From Termitomyces sp. T153 (Eukaryota > Basidiomycota > Agaricomycetes > Agaricales > Lyophyllaceae), in the NCBI GenBank assembly GCA_018296165.2, contig JACKQL020000069.1, positions 124,001 through 188,000 of the forward strand: a stretch of 64,000 bases of DNA, in the 5' to 3' direction. The notes under the pieces are model-generated. The model ran no database searches. It was not told the DNA's origin and saw only the letters and a program-made list of their open reading frames with translations. Shown here in pieces: positions 49,525-63,012 of this stretch. The translations under genes were made by a program, and so were the position numbers. The number at the start of each line of letters is the position of its first letter. The first letter of the stretch is position 1.

Positions 49525-50301
49525 ATGAGTATCAGTAGCTACACGACACCAGGTGCGCTGTTCAGAAATCTTCGACTGTCATGATGGCTTAACTCCTGGC
49601 ACAGATCGTATAACTCTGTATGATGTTCCCAACCTCTTTACACCGGGCGACATTCGGAGAGCTATTGGAGACAAGATTCAAGAGGGTGTCGTAAGTGGTA
49701 TGCGTGTCATTTAGATATAAGCTGTGTGTCCGCTTCATCCTACTTCTCACAGTTCAGATAGACTATAAGGGTTTCCGGCCCTCTGGAAAAGCAATGATCA
49801 ACTTGGAGAAGACTGAGCAACTCGGAAGGGCTCTAAAGGCTCTCACACCGTTATATGTCTGTGGTATACAAGTGCAACCCGTACCTCACTACAGTTCCGA
49901 TCCTTTCCAAGACTCAGGGAACGGATCAAGGGTTACAGGGAACGGACCAGATGGTAACTACCCAAATGTTGAGAGGAATGTGGTTCTCTGGGGGCTGCCA
50001 GGGAGAACGTCTGTCACTGAAGTCACGGCGGCGCTATCAAAGTTCAAGACGGATGAGAAGAAAGGGAAAGCAGTTGTCGTGAAGCTCGATAAGTGAGTTA
50101 TTTGTGTCTTCTGCGAGGAGAGACCAATCTTTTACTTATCACTCACTTTCTCTAAGACCAGACGGACAATTCACAATATTTTCGCGTTTTATCGTCACAA
50201 TGGCTTCAGTTTCTGAAGCGCGGCGTCTCGTGCGAGCTTGGCACATGACGCCCTGGAAACCACAATCCACAGACTTAATCAGAGCACAAATCCTTCATTG
50301 A
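49525..50301 (+). CDS. RRM-like protein, conserved but unassigned
   Basis: Exon 1 encodes MSISSYTTP, then DRITLYDVPNLFTPGDIRRA with IGDKIQEGV, then IDYKGFRPSGKAMINLEKTE and LGRALKALTPLYVCGIQVQP. A second unit begins RNVVLWGLPGRTSVTEVTAA and ends SRFIVTMASVSEARRLVRAW. Both units have the beta-alpha-beta look of RNA-recognition motifs (LYDVPNLFTPGDIRRAI; VLWGLPGRTSVTEV), although the aromatic RNP residues are weak. No targeting peptide is visible. I do not recognise a named family; an RNA-binding or mitochondrial role is possible. Its stop is 102 bp from the CBP20 stop on the other strand. Confidence 0.75.
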
Positions 50302-50403
50302 ATTGCCCCCCGTCATTACTCTATATGTGCGACGTCACGCAGGACTTGAGCCAAAAAGTAAATTTACATTACAAATCGAATAATCATATCGTCCACATAG
50401 CCT

Positions 50404-51257
50404 CTACATCCTATCTGCCTCCATGTCGTCGTCAAGTCGCGTCCGATGTCCCTAATTTGAGTGGTTTAGCAATGTGAATCAATAAGAAAAGTTTGAAGAG
50501 TGAACTAACTGTTCTAGCATTGTCGCCCTCATCTTCTGGCGATCTTCCCCGCTTCCGAACCTCCTGTGTTGGACGCTCCGTTTCTTTCCAGTCTCCTCCG
50601 CCTCCAGCGACAGCACCGGGTCCGTCCTGAGCATCCGCGTAACGTTCCTCGACCTCTCTTCTCCTTTCAGCTTCAAGGCGTTGTGCTTGCGCTCCCCAAC
50701 CACCACGTCCAGGGTCGTAATCCTGCCGATGTTCATCGCGCACTTGGCCTCCACTTTTACCCCGTCCAAATTGACGACCCTCCTTATAGCCCAAGTCCAA
50801 GTCGCACCGGATGATACGTTCGTCGAGTTTCGTACCACTAACGTACTTCATACTTGCAAGTGCTTCGGCATGAGTGTAGTATTCCACGAAACAAAAGCCA
50901 CAAGGTGTGCTTTGGGAATCGTAGTGTCAGACAGCACCCCCATACAAGGTTCTATTGCACCTACCGAGTATTACGGTCAAGTCCCATAATTATACGTTTT
51001 ATACCCCCACCGTCCTCGGAATTGGCACATTTTGAGAAGAGCTCATAAATTTGTTCCTCCGTTGTGTAAAAACTCAGATTGCCAATCTAGTATGCGCAAA
51101 TTTGCATGACTTCCATGTACAGCATGATATCTGGTGAGCGACCTACATAGAGGGTAGTTGATTTTGAAAGCAAGTCATGCTGTCTCTGACGGTCTACACG
51201 GGACTGGGAGTCTTTGTAGTTGGAAGGCTGGTCTAACGGGGTTACCACATGCGCCAT
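50404..51257 (-). CDS. CBC2: CBP20, nuclear cap-binding complex subunit 2
   Basis: CBP20 binds the m7G cap of nuclear transcripts together with CBP80. Exon 1 encodes [20 protein letters not shown] to STTLY. The RRM follows: [60 protein letters not shown] and [20 protein letters not shown]. The C-terminal cap-stacking region is [20 protein letters not shown]. Seven extra residues (ANSEDGG) lie between the first helix (FSKC) and the next strand (GIKRI), where animals have only CGDIKK. The last exon probably ends [14 protein letters not shown] at 50404; without that splice the frame ends at 50432. The ATG at 51257 is 133 bp from the RPT3 start. Confidence 0.92.
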
Positions 51258-51390
51258 CCTGCAAGTCACTTGAATTCAAAACCGTGCAGACAAAAACGTA
51301 ACAAGGCAAAGTTCCCACGACATGCATCGCCGAATTGGGTAACGCGTCGAGCCGCGTCAGCTCCTTCACTTTCCACTTCTCGCCACCGCC

Positions 51391-53019
<1,629 letters not shown>

Positions 53020-53781
53020 TTCGGGTTATTTCGTTATTGGTATGTCTACCCCCAAAATTTTCCCTTGAACACGTTTTGCTAATACCGTCTCATAGCTATT
53101 CCTGTACTCTATTTCCGTGCAATCATACTACTTTCAATATCCTCTGTTCAATGTCCCTCACACACACACACGCTCGTCTTCACTTTAATGGCTTTCCGCC
53201 CGTTGAACGGATCGTCGTTCATTGTTCCGAGCAAGAAAACATGCCCATCTACTCCCATTCGCTGTTCAATGCTTTCACTGGAAGCTATTTGGAACTGGAT
53301 GCGCGACATCTTATCATACCCATTGAGCATTATTTATCTATATCGTGAATATAGCTGATTATTTCCTACATGAAGTAGTCTATTCAGGAGTTCGCCCTCG
53401 TATTCTGACCTATCATTTTCTTTTTTTTCTTGCTCTCCAACACTCTGGTCGGCGTATACTATTCTACGCGCACGTCCTCATTTTATGGGAGCGATAGAAC
53501 CTCGCCATGTCTCCTTCGCGAGACAAGGCTACCTACTGTATCTCCAGTCTTTTTCACTGTAGAGGATTTGAAGATGTGAAGGGAAACATTTTTATTCGTC
53601 ATAGGTTTTCATGTGCATTGTTTCTATATAAGTTGAGATCACAAAAATTTAGTCGAGTTGTCCTAATTGATCCTAATTGACTTGCGTTTATGTTGTTAGT
53701 TGAAATGTGAAGGGAAACTTCTGATTTGTGATGGGATGTTTTCGCTTGATCCCAGACAGGGATGTAGTTTGTTGCGAAGCT
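53020..53781. other. Spacer between convergent RPT3 and P5C reductase genes
   Basis: About 760 bp with both 3' flanks. A short CA microsatellite occurs at about 53159-53172. The frame at 52998-53348 overlaps the RPT3 3' end and does not look coding. Confidence 0.5.
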
Positions 53782-54980
53782 CTACTTTTTGGGCTGTCCA
53801 AGTTGACTGGCATGCTCTGTTGCCACTTGAATGGCGCGAGCTATTGTGGAGCGAACTCTTCCATCTTCCATTGCTAGCAATCCAGCAATGGTGCACCCTC
53901 CAGGAGCTGCAAGACGATTCAGCATGTGTTTATTGACAGAAATGAGGAACCCTACTGGTCACAGCATCCTTGAGTTGAGCTGGATGTGAACCTCCCTGAA
54001 GAACCATTCGTGCGGCACCTTGTAATGCTTCAAGAGAATCTTAGACAAAAGGCGGCGTGATGAATGGGAATGAGTCCTTACTCTGAGCAGCAAGTTCCAA
54101 AGCTTCCGCCCTCGGAAGGCCCATCATGACACCTCCATCGGCCATAGCTTCCATGAAAATACACGCAAAGGCGGGTCCAGATCCTGACAACGCTGTGCAT
54201 GCATCGAAATGCTTTTCGTCGAGGAAACGGCATCGGCCGATAGAAGAGAATATTTTGAGAATAATTGCACGGTCAATCTCCACGTCTGGAGAGGGGGGAA
54301 GGCTTGATACGACGGTCATCCCTTCACGAATCTGTCGAATAGTCAGGCCTACAATTTAATCTCGTAGTCGTTCATTCTGACTTTGCAAGGCGTGTTGGGC
54401 ATCGTACGGATAACTTTTGTGGAGGGCGAAACCCAGCCTTGGAGTTGGCATATGGTAACACCGGCTAAAATACTGATGAGGAGCTTTCCTTCAAGTGCTT
54501 CTTTCATACCCGGCGATTCCAAGATCGCCTGGGCCATTTGAGGTTTGCAGCTGAAAGTAGGTATCATTCAGTCGTGACTTACAGAATATCTCAGACACGT
54601 ACCACAAGAGGACAACATCTGCCTGTTGAGCAGACGAAACATTTTGGCCTGCAACGACCTCAATACCGGATCCAAGGGCACCAAGGGCACCGAAAATCTT
54701 TTGTAGCTTCAGTGCAGATTCATTCCTGCTCACACATGCGATGTAACGCGCGGGTATTGTTGCGTCCGGAGGACCAGTAGGGGTCAACGTTCCAGGAGTA
54801 TGAGATTCCCATTTCGACTGGCTCGGCTTGGCGAGCTTAGATGTAATGTCGAGACTGTCGACTACACCTGATAGAATGGCAATGCCCATTGTACCGCATC
54901 CTAGCGGGACCAATCAATACGAACGTTCTTGAAAGACCGAAAAGATCAAAAGGACCTAGCACGCAGAGAGTGTACCCCAT
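53782..54980 (-). CDS. PRO3: Pyrroline-5-carboxylate reductase
   Basis: Last step of proline synthesis, reducing P5C with NAD(P)H. Exon 1 codes MGYTLCVL; splicing completes the nucleotide-binding motif as VLGCGTMGIAILSGVVDSLD. Further segments: DVVLLWCKPQMAQAILESPG, LISILAGVTICQLQGW, KVIRTMPNTPCKIREGMTVV and the family signature CTALSGSGPAFACIFMEAMA with DGGVMMGLPRAEALELAAQT. The end reads TPGGCTIAGLLAMEDGRVRS to QLGQPKK. About six exons. It is head-to-head with ALG13, only 95 bp between starts, the tightest pair in the window. Confidence 0.94.
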
Positions 54981-55075
54981 GGCTGTAGTAGTTCAAAAGA
55001 CGGAAATTCATTTTATCTCATCTGGATCACGCACCATTCGCTTGAGAATATGTCGGAATTTCTTGGCTCATCAAA

Positions 55076-55700
55076 ATGCTCGCCTTTGCCACCGTGGGTT
55101 CGACACAATTCGATTCGCTCGTACAGTCAATCCTTTCACCGTCGGTGCTCTCGACTCTGCGCCGTAAAGGTTATCATCAACTAATTGTGCAATGTGGTAA
55201 CTCGAACTTCGAATTGGCGTCTTCGATCAGTGGAGGACAGTTATATATAGAGAAAGAAGGGATTGATATTGAGCTGTGGAAGTTCAAGCCCACACTACAA
55301 AACGAGTATGAGAAGGCAGATTTGGTTATCAGTCATGCAGGTATGCCGCAATGTGTAATTTAGATCTGATGTAGTAGACACGAAGGGTCCCCAGGATCTG
55401 GAACCATTCTGGACGTCCTCCGACTTGGAAAGCCTCTGCTGACTGTGGTCAACCCAACATTACTGGACAACCACCAGCAAGAACTAGCATCTGCCCTAGC
55501 CGAGCTTGGACATTTGCAGGTTTCAAATGTTGTGTAAGCCCATTATATGGATGTCCTACTGGATAATGTGCCAATAGACCTCCTTCAGTGACTTAGCCCA
55601 GACTATTGAGACCTTTGATCCGTCTTCGCTTACACCATTCCCTCCATTCGATGGAAGTCGATTTGCAAAGTTGTTAGACGAACATATGGGATTTGAATGA
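55076..55700 (+). CDS. ALG13: ALG13, UDP-GlcNAc transferase catalytic subunit
   Basis: With membrane partner Alg14, it adds the second GlcNAc to dolichol-PP-GlcNAc on the cytosolic face of the ER. The frame starts [20 protein letters not shown] and continues [59 protein letters not shown] and [17 protein letters not shown]. This is the C-terminal, UDP-sugar-binding half of a GT-B enzyme, the normal form for fungal Alg13. The last exon ends LLDEHMGFE. Three exons, with introns after the SHAG and VSNVV segments. TRM9 starts 77 bp downstream on the same strand. Confidence 0.93.
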
Positions 55701-55777
55701 GGAATTCTCGTGGCAATGACATTTTGCACCTTTTTGTTCCCGACTTCCACGATCGCTCTGAGCTATCAGGTAGAATA

Positions 55778-56763
55778 ATGGCTCCAAGAGTGCTTGAGTC
55801 GGTACTTGTGAGCGAGGATGCGCAGAGCTACGAGAATGAGAATGTTCACGCTATCTACGACGAGATCGCGTCTCACTTCTCTTCAACTAGATATAAAGTG
55901 AGTTCTTGTGTGATCGATCTTTGTTTCTTCTACAACTCATCTATCCATAGCCGTGGCCAGTTATCAGCGCGTTCATGTCCAGTCTTTCCACAGGATGGGT
56001 AGGGCTTGACGCAGGTACTGGCAACGGTAAATATCTTCCACTACCTCTCGATCGACCAACCGACATTTTCACTGTCGGTCTGGATCGAAGCATTAAGTTG
56101 CTGCGAATTGCACGCATCGCAGGGGAGTCGCAACAAATACGAGAGGTAGTTTGGGGCGACATCCTGGGCCATGGATGGAGATCAGGGGTATTTGTGAGTA
56201 GTGGTAGCTCCTCGAGGCTGAGCTTACTGAGGACACCAAGGACTATGCTATCTCAATTGCCACTATCCACCATCTTGCAACACACGAGCGACGAATACAG
56301 GCTATTCAAGTGTGTCTCACAATTAACGCGTTTTTTTGGATGGTTGACGCGTCTCCACTAGAGACTCATTAAATCTGTTTCTCCTCGTCATGGGCGCATT
56401 TTGATCTACGTTTGGGCTATTGAACAGGATGAACTATCAAAACGCAAGGTTATTGCTGACGACGAAAGTAATTCAAATAAGAAGGGCAAAGACGTGATAG
56501 TGCCCTGGATCTTGGCCTCTCAGAAGGACGCACACAAAGATTCGACAGGACCTCAGGTCTTCAATCGGTATTACCACATGTTCGCCAAGGGAGAATTATC
56601 TGGCCTGGTTCATGATGCAGCTAGAGGTCTGGGCATCGGTGTGGGACCGCCTCACGAGTCACTATCATCAAAGAGAGGTGTCGAGATCATACAAGACGAT
56701 TGGGAACGATCAAATTATTATGTTGAGCTCAAGTGTTGGGAAATTTCAGGACCTTTGAATTGA
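55778..56763 (+). CDS. TRM9: TRM9-like tRNA wobble-uridine methyltransferase
   Basis: Trm9 (with Trm112) methylates carboxymethyluridine at position 34 of some tRNAs to finish mcm5U. It begins MAPRVLESVLVSEDAQSYEN, then NVHAIYDEIASHFSSTRYKP and WPVISAFMSSLSTGWVGLDA. The AdoMet site is LDAGTGNGKYL, with Thr where the family often has Cys. AISIATIHHLATHERRIQAI and GRILIYVWAIEQDELSKR match the family closely. The late segment QVFNRYYHMFAKGELSGLVH is the C-terminal Trm9 block. The protein ends LKCWEISGPLN, 72 bp from the convergent NAC-alpha stop. About five exons. Confidence 0.92.
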
Positions 56764-56835
56764 CCATCTGAGGGCATGAAGTTTTGTCGTTTGAAAGCAA
56801 TGTAATACATAACAAGCAGGAAAAACAGGGCTCGA

Positions 56836-57640
56836 TCACTCGCTGGCCGCCATGACTAATAGCAACGACAATCAGAACAAAGCGCTGAATTGTGATAATC
56901 AAAACTCACTAGCGTTGATCAGATCTCCTCCGCTTTCTTTTAGCACTCTCACGGCCTTAGCACGAGAACAGTTCACCTATAAAGTATATTGAATACGACG
57001 GCTTTCAATATATACGGGAACGACGCACCTGAGCCATGACAAGATCTATATCCTTAGGGTCAACGCCAGTCTCGTCAACAGGGCCATCATCTTCGGGAGC
57101 CTCGAGCTCAGGGATAGCATCGTCGTCATCGTCATCACCACCGGCTCCCGATTGCTCAAGAGTCTGAGCGCCAGTACCGCTCGAGGCCATTGACTGAGCA
57201 GCAGAGACCTGAGCCTGCGAATTCATATCCTCAATCTATAAGAGAGATGGTGACTGTTGAAGATGAAACTGTGACGCCTTGGTTCGGCTCACCTTAGCCT
57301 CGCCAAAAACGATGTAGCAGTCACTGTTAGGTGACTTATAGACATCAGGAGAAGCAAGAACAAAGAGCACCTATCAACGCGAAACGAGTCAAATCGAGGC
57401 ATGGCAAAAAAAAAACTGAAAGTTTCCGCGCACGTTTTTGGGCCTCCTCAATGTAACACGGGTGATACCTGGGACCTTCTTCAAACCCAAGCTAAGAAGA
57501 GCTTTCCTGGCCTTGCGTTCAGAGCGCGACTGGATTTTCTCCAGGGCAGCCGCAGAAGTGGGATCTTCCTCGTGGTCATGGTCATGATCATGGTCATGGT
57601 CGGAGTGGTCAGAGTGAACTTCCTCGATATGGGCAGACAT
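56836..57640 (-). CDS. EGD2: Nascent polypeptide-associated complex subunit alpha
   Basis: NAC-alpha pairs with NAC-beta at the ribosome exit and shields nascent chains from wrong targeting. The N-terminus has an alternating His/Asp run ([14 protein letters not shown]). The NAC domain reads [40 protein letters not shown] and [14 protein letters not shown]. An Asp-rich spacer ([20 protein letters not shown]) leads to the C-terminal UBA domain ([39 protein letters not shown]). The last intron splits INA from IMAASE, with stop at 56836-56838. About six exons. The His/Asp run could bind metal ions, but that is speculation. Confidence 0.94.
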
Positions 57641-57950
57641 CTGAGAGACGCGTCAGTACATCTGGAAGCATTTACTTGCATCCAGCCCTTCCAAATTGCC
57701 AATCATCCATATTTTGGAGTCTGGAGCTGAATATGCCATATAGAAAAGTCATGCATACCTTTCACTACGAGATTTTACGGGCCGGCGAGCTCAACGTGCA
57801 GCGTGATGACGGCGTCGCTTCGTCGACAGTATTTGGCTATGCTTTGCCAAAGCCTGTAGATCAAATCCTACCAAATAACCTCTCCATGGTCACTCCCGGC
57901 GGACAGTCTCGTTTGATGAGTCTATTGAATATTCTCATCCCTTTCGAGGG
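57641..57950. other. Shared upstream region of NAC-alpha and TSC1
   Basis: The 310 bp between the two starts; the largest gap in the run of head-to-head pairs. No TATA box or repeat stands out. Confidence 0.5.
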
Positions 57951-60814
57951 ATGTCGAATTCCAATCTACCCCGTCAAGTGCGCTCAGTCCTTGAAGCTAG
58001 CCCCGATGCGCTTCCACTTCAGGAACTGCTGACCTTGGTCGACAATTTTGTCCTAGAATGTACTTCACCAGAATCGGAAGCCCTGCTATTTCATTTGGAG
58101 GACCTGCAGAATATTCACCATGAAGTCTTTGATCACTCATCGCTCTATCAAACCGAGGTGTTTCTTGCTGTCTTGTATCATCTCAATCCTATTCTACCCC
58201 CCACCTTGATCATTTCTTGGTTTGACATTGTTTTCCGACCAGCACTTCGCGAACCGAAGCTACCCACTTCCTCGGTAAAGCACGCGAAAGAGTTGGTCGT
58301 AGCAGCCCTGCAGAAGACTGAGGAGGTGTATGAACAAAAAGTGAAGGAGTTTCGTCGTCGGCTGATGGATCTATACCTTCTTGATGCTTTCAACGAAGGT
58401 TCAGGTGCAGATGTTCTAGAGTGGGCAGAATTGAACGAAGAACAACGCAATAAACGATCACATTGGAAGCGCAATTTGGAGGACATATTACTTAAATTTG
58501 GAGCGAAACGACCAGAAGTGTGTGACAACATATCTCTAGTTCACTCCCCGCTGATAAGGCTTAGGATCTTATGACGGAAGTGCACATTCATTTTGAAACC
58601 CCAGATTCCCGACTTCAACTTCTCATGTTTCTCAATGTCTACATCTCTGACCCTTCGTTCACTATATCATCCAACGTCCTGGCAACTCATCCATTGACCA
58701 GGAGCATCCTTCGTTCTCTTATGTTGGATACTTCTTCGACTGTCTGCACTACTGGATTGGCCCTCTTGGTCAAACTCCTTCCTCTGTATGCCGTGCATGC
58801 GCGCCCAAGTTTGAAGTCGATACTTGGAGAGCTCTTTGCTGTTCTTTCAAGAATATTGGTCTGGAAGGAGCGGCCTCCAGCAAGTTTTCCCGAGTCAACA
58901 TACGAACCCCTAGACCAATCTTTCGAACAAGAATTGGAGCGCGAGAGGAATCGTCTCATGACTATCCCTATTCGTCCCGATTTCCAGTGGCGAAGATTGG
59001 AACTAACATTTGACGCTACGACCTCACTCCCACCTCCCTTGCGTCCATACTTTACCATCTTATATTATCTATACCCATCGAATGTTCTCAAATTTCTGAG
59101 TTCTCCTGCTCAATACCTTGTTAATCTTCCCCTACCCAGCCCGTATACTCTGAATTGGTCAGAAGCTCTTCCTCAAGATGAGATTCGACGTAGAAGTGAG
59201 GTATGAGTATGTTCAATTATCTAAGTCACAGTACTCACGTGTATCCTAGCGATTGCTTCGTGAACATGTGTGCCATCCTCTGCTTGTGTGGCGTGATGCT
59301 GCGGCTGAACTCTCTGAGAATGAATTTTGGGCAAAATATACGGCCTCCCGGATAACAAGCGAAGCTAGCATGCTCGATGTACGCAATAGCGCTCTCGGTT
59401 TACAGCTCCTCGATCGATCAATACAAGACAAAGTTGAAGTTGCGCACGACGATGGCTTGCCCGCACACCTGATCAGTCCAATTGATATCACGAATGAGAA
59501 AGCGACTATTGCGTTGCAAGACATGATCGATATGACAGTGGCACTGAAATCAAATCTAGACGTGGAAATTATCCATCCGGAATCGCAGTGGCCGTATAGT
59601 TTGTTCGCTTTCCCTCCGCGATTGGCCAACAGAGAGAACCTGGAGAAGGAGATCCCTTCCCATATCGTCCAGATCATCTCCGGCTTACAACGAGAACTTT
59701 TGCTGCTCCGGAATGAGCTCAACTCTGAACTTTGGCTGTCTCGGGAAAATGTTCAGCACATCGGACGCCTTTATCAGGATCGTATTATTGCGAAGCATGC
59801 TGAAGCTGAGCGACAAGGATTGGTACATGCCCTGCTATACCCTCATCCGCTTCACTCATCTTGTTGTCTACGCAGTACAACAAACTTCGCAATTACAGAG
59901 CTCGGGTGGTCGCACTTGAAAAGGAGTTATACGAACACAAGCAACAAGCATCATCGGCGAAAAACAAGTATGCGGAATGGAACAATGAGCTACAGAAGAA
60001 ATTGAAGGAGCTCAGAGACGAGAAGAAGGCCTGGGTCAACGAAGAGGCAAAGCTTCGGAAAGCAGAGAAAGAAGTCAAGGTATTTTCGCTTTCAGTGGAG
60101 TCAAGTCAACTTGCTGACACTGGCATTGAATTAGGCTTTGTTTGATGCTCAAGGGAAACTTTTAGCAGACGCTCAGAATCAGGTCTTCTTGTTACAAACA
60201 CAGAAAAAGGAAACTCAGCACAAGGTGGATCGTCTGCATGATTACGAACGGCAAATCGAACAACACATCAAAATGCAGCGTCTTTGGTAAATTTTCCTCG
60301 TCACGCTACGAAATGATGGTTCACGGTGATTTTTCAGGGACGACGATTTTGCCATGTTCAATGAACGTAAGGAACAGATGGACGTCATGCGTAGTCAGTA
60401 TCAGCAAATGAAGATGCAAGTCGAGAGTCACCAGCGAGCACAAGTTGAATTAGAGAGTTCCGCGCGGTGAGTCACTATTGATTGGCTATACCATTTTCTA
60501 TTGATGAGACCCTCAGTGCCCAACGTCTACGCATCCAAGTACTGGAGGCACAGTTGGCACAAGCCCAAACAGCTCACCATAGCCATCGCAGGAAGCATCT
60601 CGCTGAGACCGAAGTTACTTCATTGATTGCGGAAAAGACTGCTCTACTGAATACCAACAAGCGACTCAAGGATCAAAATAATGAACTAAAAGATGAAGTA
60701 GAGGAACTACGCGCTATGGTAGAGATTCTTAAGGCCCAGCACAGCGGACATAAGGGCTTGATATCTTCCCCTCGAGCAAGTCCTGTTCAGTCATCTCTAC
60801 ATTCGGAATCATAG
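57951..60814 (+). CDS. TSC1: TSC1/hamartin homologue
   Basis: Tsc1 stabilises Tsc2, the GAP for Rheb, and so restrains TORC1 and amino-acid uptake. The N-terminal helical core is recognisable by SRILVWKERP with FQWRRLELTFDATTSLPPPL and RPYFTILYYLYPSNVLKFL, a pattern shared by hamartins. Before it lie VRSVLEASPDALPLQELLTL and HLEDLQNIHHEVFDHSSLYQ. The C-terminal third is a long coiled coil (RARVVALEKELYEHKQQASS, LKELRDEKKAWVNEEAKLRK, RLKDQNNELKDEVEELRAMV) ending SSPRASPVQSSLHSES. About eight exons, with introns after KFGAKRPE, at IRRRSE/RLLREH and within the coiled coil. About 870 residues, in the usual range for fungal Tsc1. No TSC2 is in the window. Confidence 0.85.
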
Positions 60815-61532
60815 ATACTACTGGCATTCTAATGATCCACGCCTTCAAAGCTTCATATCTTATCATTGGAATTTTGTGTATCAACATCTTTTCACTAGCT
60901 AGTCTCCCTCCATTGCTACCAACTATCCACATTTCGAGCGATTGATCCCACGTATATGACATACAATGACTGTAATGGTGTGTTTTGCTTTTGCTGTTGT
61001 TAATTTTTAGGCTTGTTGTCTGAAAACATGTTGGCTACCTACTCGCGCTAGGTGTGTGGCTTGGAGAATTCTCTATCTCGTCAGCTAATGATTCCACAGT
61101 GTACTCATCTTCATTACTAATGACAGAACAGCTCACCCCACTTTTCGGGGACAAACCCCCGCAACTTGTCGGTCAGTGACTTAAAAAAAATAAGGTTTTT
61201 ACGTTACACTGGTCACTGGGGGTAACACCAGCACCTACACTGGCATGACTTCCAAAGATTGGTTCAACTGTGAACTGCATGGAATTCGAAATGTGAGAAA
61301 TGCTGACCGATAGCTTCTAAGCATTCCGGCCTGCTGGCTTTCGCACAGGTGCCACAAAGCTTCATGCAGCGTGTGACTAACATGAGACGCTCTGTGCAGC
61401 AATGGTGCTATCCATCTCTGCTGCATTCACAACATCTGGTCTCGTGCTCCGACGGATGACCGTCTTTTTGCTCTCACGATTGCCGCTCAGGTATATATCA
61501 AAGCGCGTCGACTTTTGTTCCAACATAGCACT
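60815..61532. other. Intergenic between TSC1 and the S33 hydrolase
   Basis: About 720 bp; TSC1 3' flank and hydrolase promoter. No feature seen. Confidence 0.5.
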
Positions 61533-62505
61533 ATGACTACTACCACCGGAAAAATCAACTTTCAGTATCAAGGCGTTACGTATCAGACGTGGTATAAGCT
61601 CTTTGGTAATCTTCAGAGCGCTAAAGCTGGTGTGCGCCCGCTCATCGCTCTCCATGGAGGTCCCGGTGTGTCGCACTCTTATATGACCCCACATGCCGAC
61701 CTCTTTGCTTCGCATGGCATCCCAGTTATTCTTTACGACCAAATCGGCGGTGGCGAATCTTCTCATTACAGGGATGCTCCCAAAGAGTTCTGGACTGTCG
61801 AACTCTTCATGGATGAGCTCGAGAATCTCCTCAACCACTTTGGTATCAGCGGGGATTATGACCTTGTTGGTCATTCATGGGGCGGAATGCTGGCTGCGAA
61901 CTTTGCTGCAGCAAGGCAACCTGTCGGACTGAAGCACCTTGTTGTCGCGGACACGCCTGCATCGATGGCGCTCTGGGAGCAGAGTACTGCTAGCCTTGTT
62001 GAGCAGCTGCCACAAGATGTGCAAGACGTGATCAAGAAGCACGAGACAGCGGGGACAACGGACACTCTTGAATATCAGGAGGCGATGCTCGTGTTCTACA
62101 AGAAACACGTCTGCAGGCTGGAAACATGGCCTGACGCTCTCAACGCGTCATTCGCTGCCATGGAGGCTGACCCGACCGTATACCACACCATGTTAGTAGC
62201 GCCCATTGTAATCTTCTCTTCGATACATTGAAACGCCCCGCACTACTAGGCAAGGCCCTTCCGAGTTCACGATCACAGGCACTTTGAAGACTTGGAATAT
62301 CATTGACATTTTGCCAAACATTAAAGTCTCCACGCTGATTATTAATTCTGTCTATGATGAGGCGCAGGACATCTGCATGCTTCCGTTCTTCAACAACATC
62401 CCCAAAGTCAAGTGGGTGCAGTTCGCGAATAGTTCACACGTTCCCCTCTTCGAGGAGCCCGAGAGGTACAAGAAAGTGGTGGGAGACTTTTTGACGACAG
62501 CATAG
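61533..62505 (+). CDS. Alpha/beta hydrolase, proline iminopeptidase-like (S33)
   Basis: Two exons (61533-62191 and 62250-62505) give 915 nt, 304 residues. The oxyanion motif HGGPGVSHSYM and the nucleophile elbow VGHSWGGMLAANFA match S33 proline iminopeptidase/amino-acid amidase enzymes. The acid and base can be placed near NSVYDEAQD and SSHVPLFEEPERY. YDQIGGGESSHYRD is also typical of the family. There is no signal peptide, so it is likely cytosolic. The ATG at 61533 is preferred to the upstream TTG frame. The substrate could be N-terminal Pro peptides or amino-acid amides. Confidence 0.9.
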
Positions 62506-63012
62506 TTTTATAATTATCTACTTGAAATAGCATCCATAGGCTACATATATAGTGCCGCAGCTGAATAGATACCTGTTCAGTTGTTCTGCCTTTTGGCTGG
62601 ACTGTCCTGTAGGGTGTGCTTAGGGCAGGCTTCCACTGACTTGCATGTCCATTAAGTACACACCATCGAATTTTATCTTGCCTCTAAGCAATCTGCATCA
62701 GTGGCCAAGAAAAATTCGATTGAGATCAACTCTACCTAAACCATTAAATACAGGTTCAACTCGACCAAGACCACTATGAAAGATCTCTCATAATTGCTGA
62801 TAAATGAATACACATGCTGAATAGGCTGACATGATTGAATAGCAAACACGGAGATTTGTTTCGGGACGTATAATAATATGAAGCAAGAAATCCTTACGTA
62901 AACGCAGTAAAACCAATTTCTAGTGAGGCTTTGTACGGAGGCCAGTCAACCGGAAAGATTCTTCGTTCGATACAAGTAACGATAGAGTTCGCAATGCTTT
63001 GATAACAAGAAA
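62506..63012. other. Intergenic, convergent 3' ends
   Basis: AT-rich with no recognisable feature. Confidence 0.5.

Noticed and set aside
53159..53172. CA dinucleotide run
   Set aside because: Too short to be more than an ordinary microsatellite.
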